Shown: positions 15,492 to 23,414, counted from the first letter of the stretch. The stretch is 27,749 nt of DNA from Syntrophales bacterium (GCA_028712015.1 JAQTRB010000002.1:1-27749); one strand, 5' to 3'. The notes: generated from the letters alone by a model not told the origin. Translations and numbers: made by a program.

Positions 15492-17270
15492 TTACGTGGC
15501 GATTTTCAACGACAACTCCATCAACTGTTCTACGCCGACCGGGGACGGGGCGTCCGTCAGCAGGCAGGATGCTTTCTGAGTCTTCGGGAATGCAATAACA
15601 TCCCTGATCGATTCCGCCCCGGTCATCAGCATCACCATGCGGTCAAGGCCAAAGGCAATTCCGCCGTGGGGGGGCGTTCCATATTCCAAAGCGTCGAGCA
15701 GGAAGCCGAATTTGTTGCGCGCATCTTCTTCCCCGAATCCCAAGGCCTTGAATATTAACGACTGCACCTCCTTGCGGTGTATTCGAATGCTGCCGCCGCC
15801 GATCTCAGACCCATTTAGAACGAGATCGTAGGCTCGGGCGTGGACCTTGCCGGGATCGGACTCGATGAACGGCACCTCCTCCAAGACCGGCGAGGTGAAA
15901 GGGTGATGCGTCGAGACGAATCTTTTTTCCTTCTCGCTGAATTCAAAGAGTGGAAATTCGGTGACCCATGTGAACACAAGCGCCTTTGGATCGATCAGAC
16001 CCAGTTTTTTTGCCAGGTGAATTCGCAGGTTTCCGAGAGCGTCGCGGACAACGCTGGGGGAATCGGCCAAAAAGATGATCACGGCACCCGCGTGTGCGTC
16101 CATTTTCCGATTGATTGCTGCCACTTCTTCCGGGGTCAGAAACTTGAAGATCGGCGATGTCCAGCCGTCCGGATTGACCCTGGCCCAAGCCAGGCCGTTC
16201 GCCGCGTACTGGGCAACGAAATCCTTCAGATCATCGAGGTCTTTCCGGGATAGGCCTTTTCCGTCATCGATTTTGATCGCCTGGATCACGCCGCCGCCGG
16301 CCGCAATCTCTGCGAAGAGTTTGAATCCCGATCCCTTGAGGATCTCCGTAAGATCCCGGAGCTCCAGACCAAAGCGGAGGTCGGGATTGTCCTTGCCGAA
16401 GCGGCTGATCGCATCCCGGTAGGAAATATGGGGGAAGGGAAGCGGAAGCTCCCTTCCGAGACACGTTCGGAAGAGGTGAGCGATCATCCCTTCCATGATC
16501 CGGATGACATCCTCTTCGGTGACGAAGGACATCTCCACGTCGATTTGCGTGAATTCCGGCTGGCGGTCCGCCCGAAGGTCCTCGTCTCGGAAGCATTTCA
16601 CGATCTGAAAATAGCGGTCGAAACCGGAAATCATCAGCAACTGCTTGAATATCTGCGGAGACTGCGGCAGGGCATAGAAAGTTCCCGGATTCACCCGACT
16701 CGGAACAAGGTAGTCTCGCGCTCCCTCTGGTGTGCTTTTGGTCAGAAACGGAGTTTCGATCTCAATGAATCCTTCACCGTGCAAATAATCGCGTGTTGCC
16801 GCCGCGACATTGCTCCTCAGTATCAGGTTCCGCTGGATTTCAGCACGGCGGAGATCAATGTAGCGGTACTTGAGGCGAATGTTCTCGGAAATCTCCGTCA
16901 TCTGGTCAAGAACGAAAGGAGGGGTTTTCGACTCGTTCATGATCTCCAGTTCATCAACCATCACCTCAACGTCCCCGGTTTCGAGATCGGGATTCTCCAT
17001 GCCCTCGGGCCGACGACGAACAAGGCCGTGGACGGCCAGCACGAATTCACTTCGGATCCGCCCGGCCTCGGCGTGACAGGAGGGATGAATATCCGGATTG
17101 AACACAACCTGGACAAGACCTCCCCGGTCGCGAAGGTCGACGAAAACCACTCCCCCGTGATCGCGCCGACGATGGGTCCATCCCATCAGGACTACCTCTT
17201 GGCCGGCATGCGAGGCATTCAGATCGCCACAGTAATGGGTTCTTTTACGTTTGGTCAAAAAGTCGGACAA
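15492..17270 (-). CDS. aspS: Aspartyl-tRNA synthetase
   Basis: A class IIb synthetase that charges tRNA with aspartate. At 592 residues it has the bacterial layout: N-terminal OB-fold anticodon-binding domain with G-W-T-H-R-R-R-D-H-G-G-V, catalytic core interrupted by a GAD insertion (about 285-410), then the core end. Motif 2 is visible as V-K-C-F-R-D-E-D-L-R-A-D-R-Q-P-E-F-T-Q and motif 3 as G-I-A-F-G-L-D-R-M-V-M-L. The start is TTG at 17270; no ATG is available before the OB fold, and GTGAGG formed by the last hisS codons lies 8 nt upstream, so translation is probably coupled to hisS, which ends 5 bp earlier. Whether it also charges tRNA-Asn was not judged. Confidence 0.96.
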   Translation of the reverse strand: MSDFLTKRKRTHYCGDLNASHAGQEVVLMGWTHRRRDHGGVVFVDLRDRGGLVQVVFNPDIHPSCHAEAGRIRSEFVLAVHGLVRRRPEGMENPDLETGDVEVMVDELEIMNESKTPPFVLDQMTEISENIRLKYRYIDLRRAEIQRNLILRSNVAAATRDYLHGEGFIEIETPFLTKSTPEGARDYLVPSRVNPGTFYALPQSPQIFKQLLMISGFDRYFQIVKCFRDEDLRADRQPEFTQIDVEMSFVTEEDVIRIMEGMIAHLFRTCLGRELPLPFPHISYRDAISRFGKDNPDLRFGLELRDLTEILKGSGFKLFAEIAAGGGVIQAIKIDDGKGLSRKDLDDLKDFVAQYAANGLAWARVNPDGWTSPIFKFLTPEEVAAINRKMDAHAGAVIIFLADSPSVVRDALGNLRIHLAKKLGLIDPKALVFTWVTEFPLFEFSEKEKRFVSTHHPFTSPVLEEVPFIESDPGKVHARAYDLVLNGSEIGGGSIRIHRKEVQSLIFKALGFGEEDARNKFGFLLDALEYGTPPHGGIAFGLDRMVMLMTGAESIRDVIAFPKTQKASCLLTDAPSPVGVEQLMELSLKIAT

Positions 17271-17275
17271 AATCT

Positions 17276-18535
17276 TTACCTCACTGGTTGTATGATGATA
17301 TCTTCCAGCTGATCCAGGCAGATCTCTTCCTGGCTGCTGGCGTGCATGTTCCGGAGGAGTGCCTTATTCTCCGCAATTTCGCGTTCACCGAGAATCAGCA
17401 CATATCTACTTCTGAGTTTGTCAGCCCGTTTCATCTGACTCTTGAGGCTCCGTCCTTGATAATCCATCTCTACCCGTATACCCTTCATCCGGAGTCGGTT
17501 GCATAACTGAAAAGCCTCTTCGGTCGCCGCCTCACCCATGGCGGCAATGAAAAGAACGGGGGTTGAGTCCGCTTCAGTCCCCTGTTCGAGTATCATGGCA
17601 GCCAACCTTTCATAGCCGATCGCAAACCCGATTCCGGAAATATCCGGACCGCCAAGGTCGCGAACAAGATGATCGTAACGGCCGCCGCCGACAATGGCAT
17701 TCTGGGAGCCGAGAAATTCCCGTGTCACCTCAAAGGTGGTTCTGGTGTAGTAATCAAGACCGCGGACCATCTTCGGATTCAGACGGAAAGGCAGGGCAAA
17801 ATGGCCAAGGGCTGTCTGAACTTTTGCAAAGTGTTCCCGACATGCGGTGCAGAGAAAATCACGCAGAAGCGGAGCTTCGGAAAGGACGGACGCGCAGGAT
17901 TCCACTTTGCAGTCGAAAACGCGCAGTGGATTCGAAACGAGTCTGCGGCGGCAATCGCCGCAGAGGACTTCTTCCCGACCGTGCAGAAACGAGTGGATTG
18001 CCTCCCGAAAAGGGGGGCGGCATTGATCGCAGCCGAGGGAATTGATCTCCAGGTTCAGTTTCGGCAGTCCGAGTTTTTCCAGAAAATGCATCAGCATCAA
18101 GATCAGTTCCGCATCGGTATGCGGATCGTCCGGGCCGAGAATCTCGGTGTCGATTTGGTGGAATTGGCGGTAACGCCCTTTTTGCGGTCTCTCGCGTCGG
18201 AACATCGGACCCAGCGTGTAGAGTTTGGTGACCGGTTCCTCCTTGTGAAGAGCATGTTCCAGGTAGGCGCGGATGACGGATGCCGTCGCTTCGGGCCGGA
18301 GGGTCAGGGATTCGTCCCCCCGGTCTACGAAAGTATACATCTCCTTCTCCACGATGTCCGTGGTTTCGCCGATTCCACGGCGGAACAGCGCCGTTTTTTC
18401 AAGCAGCGGAATTCGGATCTCCTTGAACCCAAAGGCACGAAACACCTGATGGGCCATCCCTTCGATATATCGCCACTTGTCTGTCTCCGGGGGAAGGATG
18501 TCCTTGAAACCCCTGACTGCCGTGATGATTTCCAT
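17276..18535 (-). CDS. hisS: Histidyl-tRNA synthetase
   Basis: A class IIa synthetase attaching histidine to its tRNA. With the ATG at 18535 it has 419 residues, the normal bacterial size, beginning M-E-I-I-T-A-V-R-G-F-K-D-I-L-P-P-E. Motif 2 region R-P-E-A-T-A-S-V-I-R-A-Y, the histidine-specific L-D-Y-Y-T-R-T-T-F-E-V and G-G-G-R-Y-D-H-L are all present, followed by a C-terminal anticodon-binding domain from about residue 325. The open frame extends 105 codons further upstream, but that segment has no family similarity and AAAGAGG stands 9 nt before this ATG. First gene of the hisS-aspS operon, an arrangement common in many bacteria. No T-box leader was seen. Confidence 0.96.
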   Translation of the reverse strand: MEIITAVRGFKDILPPETDKWRYIEGMAHQVFRAFGFKEIRIPLLEKTALFRRGIGETTDIVEKEMYTFVDRGDESLTLRPEATASVIRAYLEHALHKEEPVTKLYTLGPMFRRERPQKGRYRQFHQIDTEILGPDDPHTDAELILMLMHFLEKLGLPKLNLEINSLGCDQCRPPFREAIHSFLHGREEVLCGDCRRRLVSNPLRVFDCKVESCASVLSEAPLLRDFLCTACREHFAKVQTALGHFALPFRLNPKMVRGLDYYTRTTFEVTREFLGSQNAIVGGGRYDHLVRDLGGPDISGIGFAIGYERLAAMILEQGTEADSTPVLFIAAMGEAATEEAFQLCNRLRMKGIRVEMDYQGRSLKSQMKRADKLRSRYVLILGEREIAENKALLRNMHASSQEEICLDQLEDIIIQPVR

Positions 18536-18574
18536 GGACGGGAACCTCTTTAGATCTTCATAATTTTGGGCGAA

Positions 18575-18604
18575 CCTGATAGCACAACGATCAGGCAAAC
18601 GCAA
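18575..18604 (-). promoter_or_regulatory. Weak promoter with overlapping dyad upstream of hisS
   Basis: On the minus strand TTGCGT (18599-18604) and TATCAG (18576-18581) are 17 bp apart. A 6-bp inverted repeat, CCTGAT (18575-18580) and ATCAGG (18590-18595), overlaps the -10 box. Both boxes are only fair matches, so this is a tentative call. Confidence 0.3.
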
Positions 18605-18668
18605 CAGAAATGACAGTTGAATCAAATGGTAGTTGCTCTGAAGCGGCTGTCGTGGTATATTTTTAAAT

Positions 18669-19631
18669 ATGATTATCGGGATCAATCCTTCCTTGACAAC
18701 GGAGGCATTTTTCTCGGGGGAAGGTCCCTGGCCGATGATTTCTCCAAAGAATGAGGCCTCATCCCTCTGGAGTGCCGTCGGTAACGGCGACGTCGTCTGG
18801 TACGATCGTCCGGACGATCTCCTTTGGGGACGCTGGTCAATCCTCCTCATTGTGGACGATGTCCCTTTTTCTCAATTTGACGGGATCGTGGCACATCTTC
18901 ACCGTGGAGGGGTTCTGCCGGATCGGGCCGCCTGTGTCGCCCTGAGCGGCCGGCGGTTCCACGGTCAGCGGAACCGCGCCTGGTGTGTCGAGCGGGGGAA
19001 TCTGCATTTGGTGGTTCACTTTACCCCCAATCGACCCTTGAAAAAAATAGGGCATGGTTTTACCCTCCTGCCGGCGGTTGCCGCCGTCCGAGCGATCCGT
19101 CGCCTGAGCGACGGCGCGGTGAATGCGGGAATGAAATGGGTCAATGATATCGTCGTGGATCATCATAAAGTGGGTGGTTTTCTCGTCTCGACCCAGACGA
19201 AGAATGGAATCGTCGAGGACGTCGTTCTGGGATTAGGGATCAATATCGACACGGTCCCGGAGGTAGCTGCGACCCCTTTCGTTCCCACGGTAGCCTGTCT
19301 TCGGGACCTGCATGCGGGGTATAGTCTCACGACGCTGTTGCCCGTTATTTTGTCCGAGTTGCAGGAGCTTTATAACCGTCTTCTGACGGATGGTTTTTTG
19401 CCGCTTATGAAGGCTTATCGGGAATATGCCGTCATCATCGGACGAACGGTGCGGATTTGGCCCGAAACGGAGTCTGTTTCAGTCGACGAGTTGCATAAGG
19501 TTTCCCCACTGGCTCGGGGTGTGGTCACGGCAATTGCGGACGATCTTTCGTTGATCATCGAAGGCCATCCAGACCCCGTGACACGCGGGCGGCTTGCCGA
19601 GGAGGATGCCTGCCGCCGATTTGGTCTTTGA
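18669..19631 (+). CDS. Biotin-protein ligase, divergent, without HTH domain
   Basis: An enzyme that activates biotin with ATP and attaches it to a lysine of a carrier domain, most likely the decarboxylase alpha subunit encoded downstream. The 320-residue protein carries the ligase core as G-R-R-F-H-G-Q-R-N-R (for the usual G-R-G-R-x-G), G-N-L-H-L-V-V-H-F, M-K-W-V-N-D-I (for K-W-P-N-D-I), V-G-G-F-L-V and G-L-G-I-N-I-D, with a C-terminal SH3-like domain. There is no N-terminal helix-turn-helix, so it should not be a BirA-type repressor; instead about 80 atypical residues precede the core. The ATG at 18669 lacks a clear ribosome binding site; ATG 18735, with GGGGAAGG upstream, is an alternative. 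Transcribed divergently from hisS. Confidence 0.8.
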   Translation: MIIGINPSLTTEAFFSGEGPWPMISPKNEASSLWSAVGNGDVVWYDRPDDLLWGRWSILLIVDDVPFSQFDGIVAHLHRGGVLPDRAACVALSGRRFHGQRNRAWCVERGNLHLVVHFTPNRPLKKIGHGFTLLPAVAAVRAIRRLSDGAVNAGMKWVNDIVVDHHKVGGFLVSTQTKNGIVEDVVLGLGINIDTVPEVAATPFVPTVACLRDLHAGYSLTTLLPVILSELQELYNRLLTDGFLPLMKAYREYAVIIGRTVRIWPETESVSVDELHKVSPLARGVVTAIADDLSLIIEGHPDPVTRGRLAEEDACRRFGL

Positions 19632-19689
19632 GAAAGACTTTCAATCAAATGGATGCAGCAGAGGCTTCCACGACCGGACTATCCAAGGC

Positions 19690-19704
19690 GTGCCTTTACC
19701 GCAC
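19690..19704. promoter_or_regulatory. Enhancer-like dyad, copy 1
   Basis: GTGCCTTTACCGCAC, a GTGC-N7-GCAC dyad. It differs from copy 2 at only two positions. It lies about 290 bp upstream of the predicted sigma54 start, within the range of enhancer sites used by NtrC-family activators. Confidence 0.55.
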
Positions 19705-19738
19705 AGACTGTGCCATTTAAGCATGCTTATATGGCGCC

Positions 19739-19768
19739 TACCCTGCGGCCGTTCTTCCGCTCAGGGTA
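19739..19768. repeat. Long imperfect inverted repeat between the two dyads
   Basis: TACCCTG (19739-19745) pairs with CAGGGTA (19762-19768) and an inner CGG/CCG extends the stem past a 2-nt bulge, leaving an 8-nt loop. It lies about 107 nt after the biotin ligase stop. It lacks a T-run on the + strand, so it may be a weak terminator or 3' stabiliser for the ligase message, or a protein site. Confidence 0.45.
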
Positions 19769-19774
19769 AAGAGT

Positions 19775-19789
19775 GTGCTTTTATCGCAC
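19775..19789. promoter_or_regulatory. Enhancer-like dyad, copy 2
   Basis: GTGCTTTTATCGCAC, matching copy 1 at 13 of 15 positions with the same GTGC-N7-GCAC frame. The copies start 85 bp apart, close to eight helical turns, so bound proteins would face the same side. It is about 200 bp upstream of the predicted start. Confidence 0.55.
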
Positions 19790-19955
19790 GATTCCGCATT
19801 GTTCTGGCAAATATTGGGAAACGCATTGTCGATCTCTTCGCATTTCTCATCTGCGGCGGCATTCAAAAACACTATTATGAACGTGAGGTTCGATTCATCG
19901 TGCTTATTATTTCTTATCTTTTTTTATGCGTATCAGTCAATAATTACGCGAATTT

Positions 19956-19971
19956 TGGCACATATCTTGCT
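19956..19971 (+). promoter_or_regulatory. Sigma54 (-24/-12) promoter of the oad operon
   Basis: TGGCAC (19956-19961), five bases, then TTGCT (19967-19971) matches the sigma54 consensus TGGCACG-N4-TTGCW at all but one position, with the invariant GG and GC the required 12 bp apart. Transcription would start near 19982. A perfect TATAAT at 19988-19993 just downstream could support an alternative sigma70 start, but its -35 region (TCTTGC at 17 bp) is poor. Confidence 0.7.
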
Positions 19972-20022
19972 TGTGCAAACTCGTTACTATAATGGTTTTC
20001 AACTTTATTTGTCTAAACCGCA

Positions 20023-20045
20023 GGTGGGCCGGAATCCGGCCGACC
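20023..20045 (+). promoter_or_regulatory. Leader hairpin before oadG
   Basis: GGCCGG (20027-20032) and CCGGCC (20036-20041) form a 6-bp GC stem with a 3-nt loop; after one mismatch three more pairs extend it. It lies between the promoter and the oadG ribosome binding site. With no T-run after it, mRNA stabilisation is more likely than termination. Confidence 0.45.
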
Positions 20046-20066
20046 CGATATTGAGGGGTGTATCGC

Positions 20067-20294
20067 ATGTCCGTATTTGCCGCTTCCATGATAGCTTTTG
20101 GCATCGTTTTGGTCCTTCTTGCACTCATGGCCATCTTTATGGCGATTTTGACACGAATTTTTCCCTCGAAGGGCGTCTCGCCGGTCGCAGTCACCGTTCG
20201 GATCGATCCATCTCTGGAGTCGGCCATTTCCCAAGCCGTGAATTCGGCCTTTCCCGGTGCACGGGTTTCCCATATCCGCGAACTTCCTCACTGA
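20067..20294 (+). CDS. oadG: Sodium-pump decarboxylase gamma-like subunit (OadG)
   Basis: A 75-residue small membrane subunit that would hold the alpha and beta subunits of a Na+-translocating decarboxylase together. One long hydrophobic segment (about residues 5-30) followed by a short charged cytoplasmic tail is the OadG pattern. Sequence of these subunits is poorly conserved, so the call rests on size, topology and position immediately upstream of genes for the alpha and beta subunits. The ATG at 20067 has GAGGGG about 9 nt upstream; a GTG at 20058 is less likely. First gene after the sigma54-type control region. Confidence 0.72.
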   Translation: MSVFAASMIAFGIVLVLLALMAIFMAILTRIFPSKGVSPVAVTVRIDPSLESAISQAVNSAFPGARVSHIRELPH

Positions 20295-20308
20295 CGATAA
20301 TTGTATTC

Positions 20309-20348
20309 CCCCTCAGTCCGGCGAATGGATTCTACGCCGACCGAGGGG
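20309..20348 (+). promoter_or_regulatory. Intercistronic hairpin between oadG and oadA
   Basis: CCCCTC (20309-20314) pairs with GAGGGG (20343-20348), and CGGCG (20319-20323) with CGCCG (20335-20339), around an 11-nt loop with a small internal loop. It sits in the 108-bp gap between the two genes and has no T-run, so it may stabilise or process the message and tune subunit ratios. Confidence 0.5.
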
Positions 20349-20402
20349 CAAGGGGTATGAAAACTCACGGATCAAAAAAAATATGAAAGGTGCGTAAAGA
20401 AT

Positions 20403-22250
20403 ATGATTTATACCAATACACCAAAAAAAATTCGCGTGATGTTCACGCCTTTCCGCGATGGGCTGCAGAGTTCTTTCGGCGGTAAGGTGCGTTTGAAGGA
20501 CATCCTGCCCGCCATGGAATATTCGGCGAAGGAAGCGGGTATCCGCCATTTCGAGTTCGGCGGCGGAGCCCGGTTTCAGGCTCCATACTTCTACGTCAAC
20601 GAGAATCCATTTGTTTGCATGGACGAGATGAGAAAGGCGGTCGGATCCGATGTCGACCTTCAGATACTGACACGTTCAGTATCCGGTGTCACCCTGACGA
20701 CCCAGAAGATCAAGGCCCTGCAACTTCAAGCCAAACTGATGCAAAAACACAATACGACCTGGGATCGGAACTTTGACTACATGAACGACGTGGACAACCT
20801 TGTCAGAACCGGTAAGCCGATCGTCGACGCGGGAATGCACCATCAGGTCTGCGTCTCGACGATGGGACTTCCCTTCCATTCCGACAAGGTTCACACCCCA
20901 GAGTTTTACATCAACATCGTCCGCGAACTGCTCAAGCGGGATATCGTCTTCCACTCCGTTTGCATGAAGGACGCCTCGGGCACTTCGGATCCCAGGACCT
21001 GCTATGAGACAGCCCAGGGGATCAAAAAGATCCTGCCGCCCGAAGTCATTCTCTGGCAGCACACCCACGACACGGCCTCGATGGGCGTCGCCTGCTACAT
21101 GGCAGGCATCGCCGGGGGCGTTGACGGCATTGATCTTTCATGCCATCCCATGGCCTCGGGGACGGTTCAGCCGGAGGTTCGTTCGGTGTGGCACGCCCTC
21201 AAGGGTACCGGCTATTCCCTGGACATTGATGAGACCAAGATGGACACGATTCAGGCCATGCTGGAGGAGGGTCTCAAGGATTATGAATTCAATCCGGTGA
21301 CCACCTCCGCCGACGCCCGCGTCGTCGGTTTCCCGATGCCGGGAGGCGCCATCGGCCCGAATGTTCATATGATGAAAGAGGCGGGGATTCTCAGCCGGTA
21401 TCCGGATGTCCTCGCCGAATTTCCCGTCGTCGTCGAGGCGGCGGGCGCCTGGACGAGCGTGACGCCCGGTAGCCAGCAGTATTGGCTTCAGGCCTTCAAC
21501 AACGTCCTGCTTGGTCGCTGGAAGAAGATCGAAGCCGGATACGGCCGCGCGGTCCTCGGTTATTTCGGCCGTCCACCGCTGCCGCCTGATTCTGAGGTAG
21601 TCAAGATCGCTGCCGAACAGCTTAAACTCGAGCCTTTCGCTGGGGATGCCCTGGAGGCTGCACCGGATACAGTCGCCCTTGCCGAGCAGGCCCTCAAAGA
21701 GCGCAATCTGGCCGCCACGGAAGAAAATATTTTTCTGGTCGCCGCGGCGATCGTTCCTGGCAAGGCGATGGAACTTAACGAGGGGATCCGCTTCCTGACA
21801 GGGAACGCCAAGATATCGCTCCCCTTGAAAAAGAAGGCGGAATCCACCAGGAGCTCCGCGCCGGGAACACCACTCAGCGCTCCGTTCACCACTGTCTGCA
21901 AGGTCGTCGAGGGTGCAGTAACGCGGAATTTCGAGATCACCATCGACCCACCGGGGTCCGTACCTGCGGCCGCGCCGGCTGGTGCAGTCTCCACTGCTGT
22001 CTCGGCACCGGTTGCCCACACGGGTAAGCGTGTCCCCGTATACTCCCCATTTGAGGGCAATGTGGAAGTAGTACAGATCGCCGTCAAGGTCGGGGACGCC
22101 GTACAGGAGGGTCAGATCGTTGCCCAGGTAGAGGCGATGAAAGCCAATCACGACGTGAAGTCCCCCTGCGCCGGTACCGTTCTGAGCATCGATGCGGCGC
22201 TGGGCGGCCAGGTCTCGTCGGAAAAACCGATTATGACGATTGGAGCGTAA
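20403..22250 (+). CDS. Biotin-dependent decarboxylase alpha subunit, OadA/PycB-like, unusual active site
   Basis: A 615-residue cytoplasmic subunit: HMGL-like carboxyltransferase barrel (about 8-290), conserved carboxylase domain (about 300-470), an Ala/Pro linker (about 515-540) and a biotinyl domain with K580 in V-E-A-M-K-A-N-H-D. It would move CO2 from a 2-oxoacid-type substrate to biotin for release by the OadB pump. Metal ligands are recognisable: Asp in T-P-F-R-D-G-L-Q-S, Lys in C-M-K-D-A-S-G and His pair in H-T-H-D-T. Typical OadA/PycB proteins instead read R-D-A-H-Q-S-L-x-A-T-R, P-G-G-M-x-[ST]-N-L and R-G-Q-N; here they are R-D-G-L-Q-S-S-F-G-G-K, P-G-G-A-I-G-P-N and T-R-S-V. The substrate may therefore not be oxaloacetate. 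Ribosome binding site AAAGG at 20386 is somewhat distant. Confidence 0.88.
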   Translation: MIYTNTPKKIRVMFTPFRDGLQSSFGGKVRLKDILPAMEYSAKEAGIRHFEFGGGARFQAPYFYVNENPFVCMDEMRKAVGSDVDLQILTRSVSGVTLTTQKIKALQLQAKLMQKHNTTWDRNFDYMNDVDNLVRTGKPIVDAGMHHQVCVSTMGLPFHSDKVHTPEFYINIVRELLKRDIVFHSVCMKDASGTSDPRTCYETAQGIKKILPPEVILWQHTHDTASMGVACYMAGIAGGVDGIDLSCHPMASGTVQPEVRSVWHALKGTGYSLDIDETKMDTIQAMLEEGLKDYEFNPVTTSADARVVGFPMPGGAIGPNVHMMKEAGILSRYPDVLAEFPVVVEAAGAWTSVTPGSQQYWLQAFNNVLLGRWKKIEAGYGRAVLGYFGRPPLPPDSEVVKIAAEQLKLEPFAGDALEAAPDTVALAEQALKERNLAATEENIFLVAAAIVPGKAMELNEGIRFLTGNAKISLPLKKKAESTRSSAPGTPLSAPFTTVCKVVEGAVTRNFEITIDPPGSVPAAAPAGAVSTAVSAPVAHTGKRVPVYSPFEGNVEVVQIAVKVGDAVQEGQIVAQVEAMKANHDVKSPCAGTVLSIDAALGGQVSSEKPIMTIGA

Positions 22251-22253
22251 GAT

Positions 22254-23414
22254 ATGGATTTACTGCAGAAGATTTTTTCCGACTCGGGGCTAATGTCCCT
22301 GACATGGCAGAACGTCACGATGTTCGTCGTTGCAGGCGTGCTAATCTACCTGGCGATTGCAAAAAACTACGAGCCTCTTCTCCTGTTGCCGATAGGCTTC
22401 GGCGCACTGGTGGCCAACATCCCCAACGGGATGATGGCCTCTTTCCATGATTGGGTTCCCGGTGGGGGGCATGATGCTGTTGCACCGCTTTTGCAGCTCG
22501 TATACAACGCCGGAATCAAGACGGAATTCCTGCCGCCAGTGATCTTTATGGGCGTCGGCGCCCTCACGGACTTCCGGCCCCTGCTGAGCCGGCCGATTAC
22601 CTTCGTGCTTGGCGGCGCGGCCCAATTCGGCGTCATGATCGCCGCCATGGGGGCTTTTTACATCTTCGGATTCACACCCCAGGAGTCCGGTTCGATCGGG
22701 ATTATCGGCGGCGCTGACGGTCCCACCTCGATATATCTGACGGCAAAAATGGCCCCGCACTTGATGGGGGCGATCGCCGTGGCCTCATACAGCTACATGT
22801 CCCTGGTACCCGTCATCCAACCGCCGGTCATCCGACTGTTGACGACAAAAAAGGAGCGAGCGATCCAGATGAAACAGGCCAAGCCCGTGTCACGGATCAC
22901 GGTCCTGGTCTTCCCGATCGTCTCGACGTTGATGACCGCCCTGGTGGTCCCCTCGGTGGCTCCGTTGATCGGAATGCTCATGTTCGGAAACCTGATCCGG
23001 GAGTCGGGGGTGACGGACCGTCTGAGCAACACCGCCGGCACCCACCTGATCAATGCCGTAACAATCTTTCTGGCGCTGGCGGTAGGCTCCACGATGGAGG
23101 GGACCAACTTCATCAAGCCCCAAACCATCTTCATCCTGGTCCTGGGCTGCATCGCCTTCATCTTCAGCACGGCCGGCGGAGTGCTCTTTGCGAAACTCCT
23201 CAATCTATTCCTCCCTGAGGGGAACAAGATCAACCCCTGCATCGGCGCCGCGGGTGTTTCGGCCGTCCCCATGTCGGCGCGGGTTGTCCAGAAATTCGTC
23301 TCCGAGCAAACGGGCGGCAAGGTGAACCCACTGATGGCGGCGATGGGTCCCAACGTGGCCGGTGTTATCGGAACAGCGCTCGCAGCCGGCGTTTTTCTGG
23401 CTCTACTCAAATAG
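22254..23414 (+). CDS. oadB: Na+-translocating decarboxylase beta subunit
   Basis: The membrane pump subunit (386 residues) that decarboxylates carboxybiotin and moves Na+ outward. It has about nine to eleven hydrophobic segments and the family's ion-path motifs: G-I-I-G-G-A-D-G-P-T-S-I-Y (with the essential Asp), G-N-L-I-R-E-S-G and I-N-P-C-I-G-A-A-G-V-S-A-V-P-M-S-A-R-V. The same subunit type serves oxaloacetate, methylmalonyl-CoA and glutaconyl-CoA decarboxylases, so it does not reveal the substrate. The ATG at 22254 lies 3 bp after the alpha-subunit stop. A strong terminator follows 35 bp downstream. The last 620 bp are overlapped on the other strand by the runaway comEC frame. Confidence 0.95.
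   Translation: MDLLQKIFSDSGLMSLTWQNVTMFVVAGVLIYLAIAKNYEPLLLLPIGFGALVANIPNGMMASFHDWVPGGGHDAVAPLLQLVYNAGIKTEFLPPVIFMGVGALTDFRPLLSRPITFVLGGAAQFGVMIAAMGAFYIFGFTPQESGSIGIIGGADGPTSIYLTAKMAPHLMGAIAVASYSYMSLVPVIQPPVIRLLTTKKERAIQMKQAKPVSRITVLVFPIVSTLMTALVVPSVAPLIGMLMFGNLIRESGVTDRLSNTAGTHLINAVTIFLALAVGSTMEGTNFIKPQTIFILVLGCIAFIFSTAGGVLFAKLLNLFLPEGNKINPCIGAAGVSAVPMSARVVQKFVSEQTGGKVNPLMAAMGPNVAGVIGTALAAGVFLALLK

Larger units (their letters stand above)
19632..20066. other. Long control region upstream of the decarboxylase operon
   Basis: These 435 bp hold no gene but are rich in signals: two copies of a 15-bp dyad, a long imperfect hairpin between them, an AT-rich stretch (about 19865-19955, including a weak IHF-like site near 19930), a sigma54 promoter, a TATAAT box and a leader hairpin. 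Frames through this region have no family resemblance. Confidence 0.7.

Noticed and set aside
16428..17312. 294-codon plus-strand frame across aspS
   Set aside because: Antisense to a fully conserved tRNA synthetase; no family similarity.
18536..18850. 105-residue N-terminal extension of histidyl-tRNA synthetase
   Set aside because: Lacks synthetase similarity, overlaps the divergent biotin ligase gene, and the ATG at 18535 has a proper ribosome binding site and the standard beginning.
19594..20386. Overlapping plus-strand frames of 132 and 203 codons in the oad control region
   Set aside because: They cross promoter elements and the oadG gene in another frame and have no similarity or ribosome binding site.
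21138..22151. 337-codon minus-strand frame inside the decarboxylase alpha subunit
   Set aside because: Antisense shadow of a well-supported gene in GC-rich DNA; no motif or start signal.
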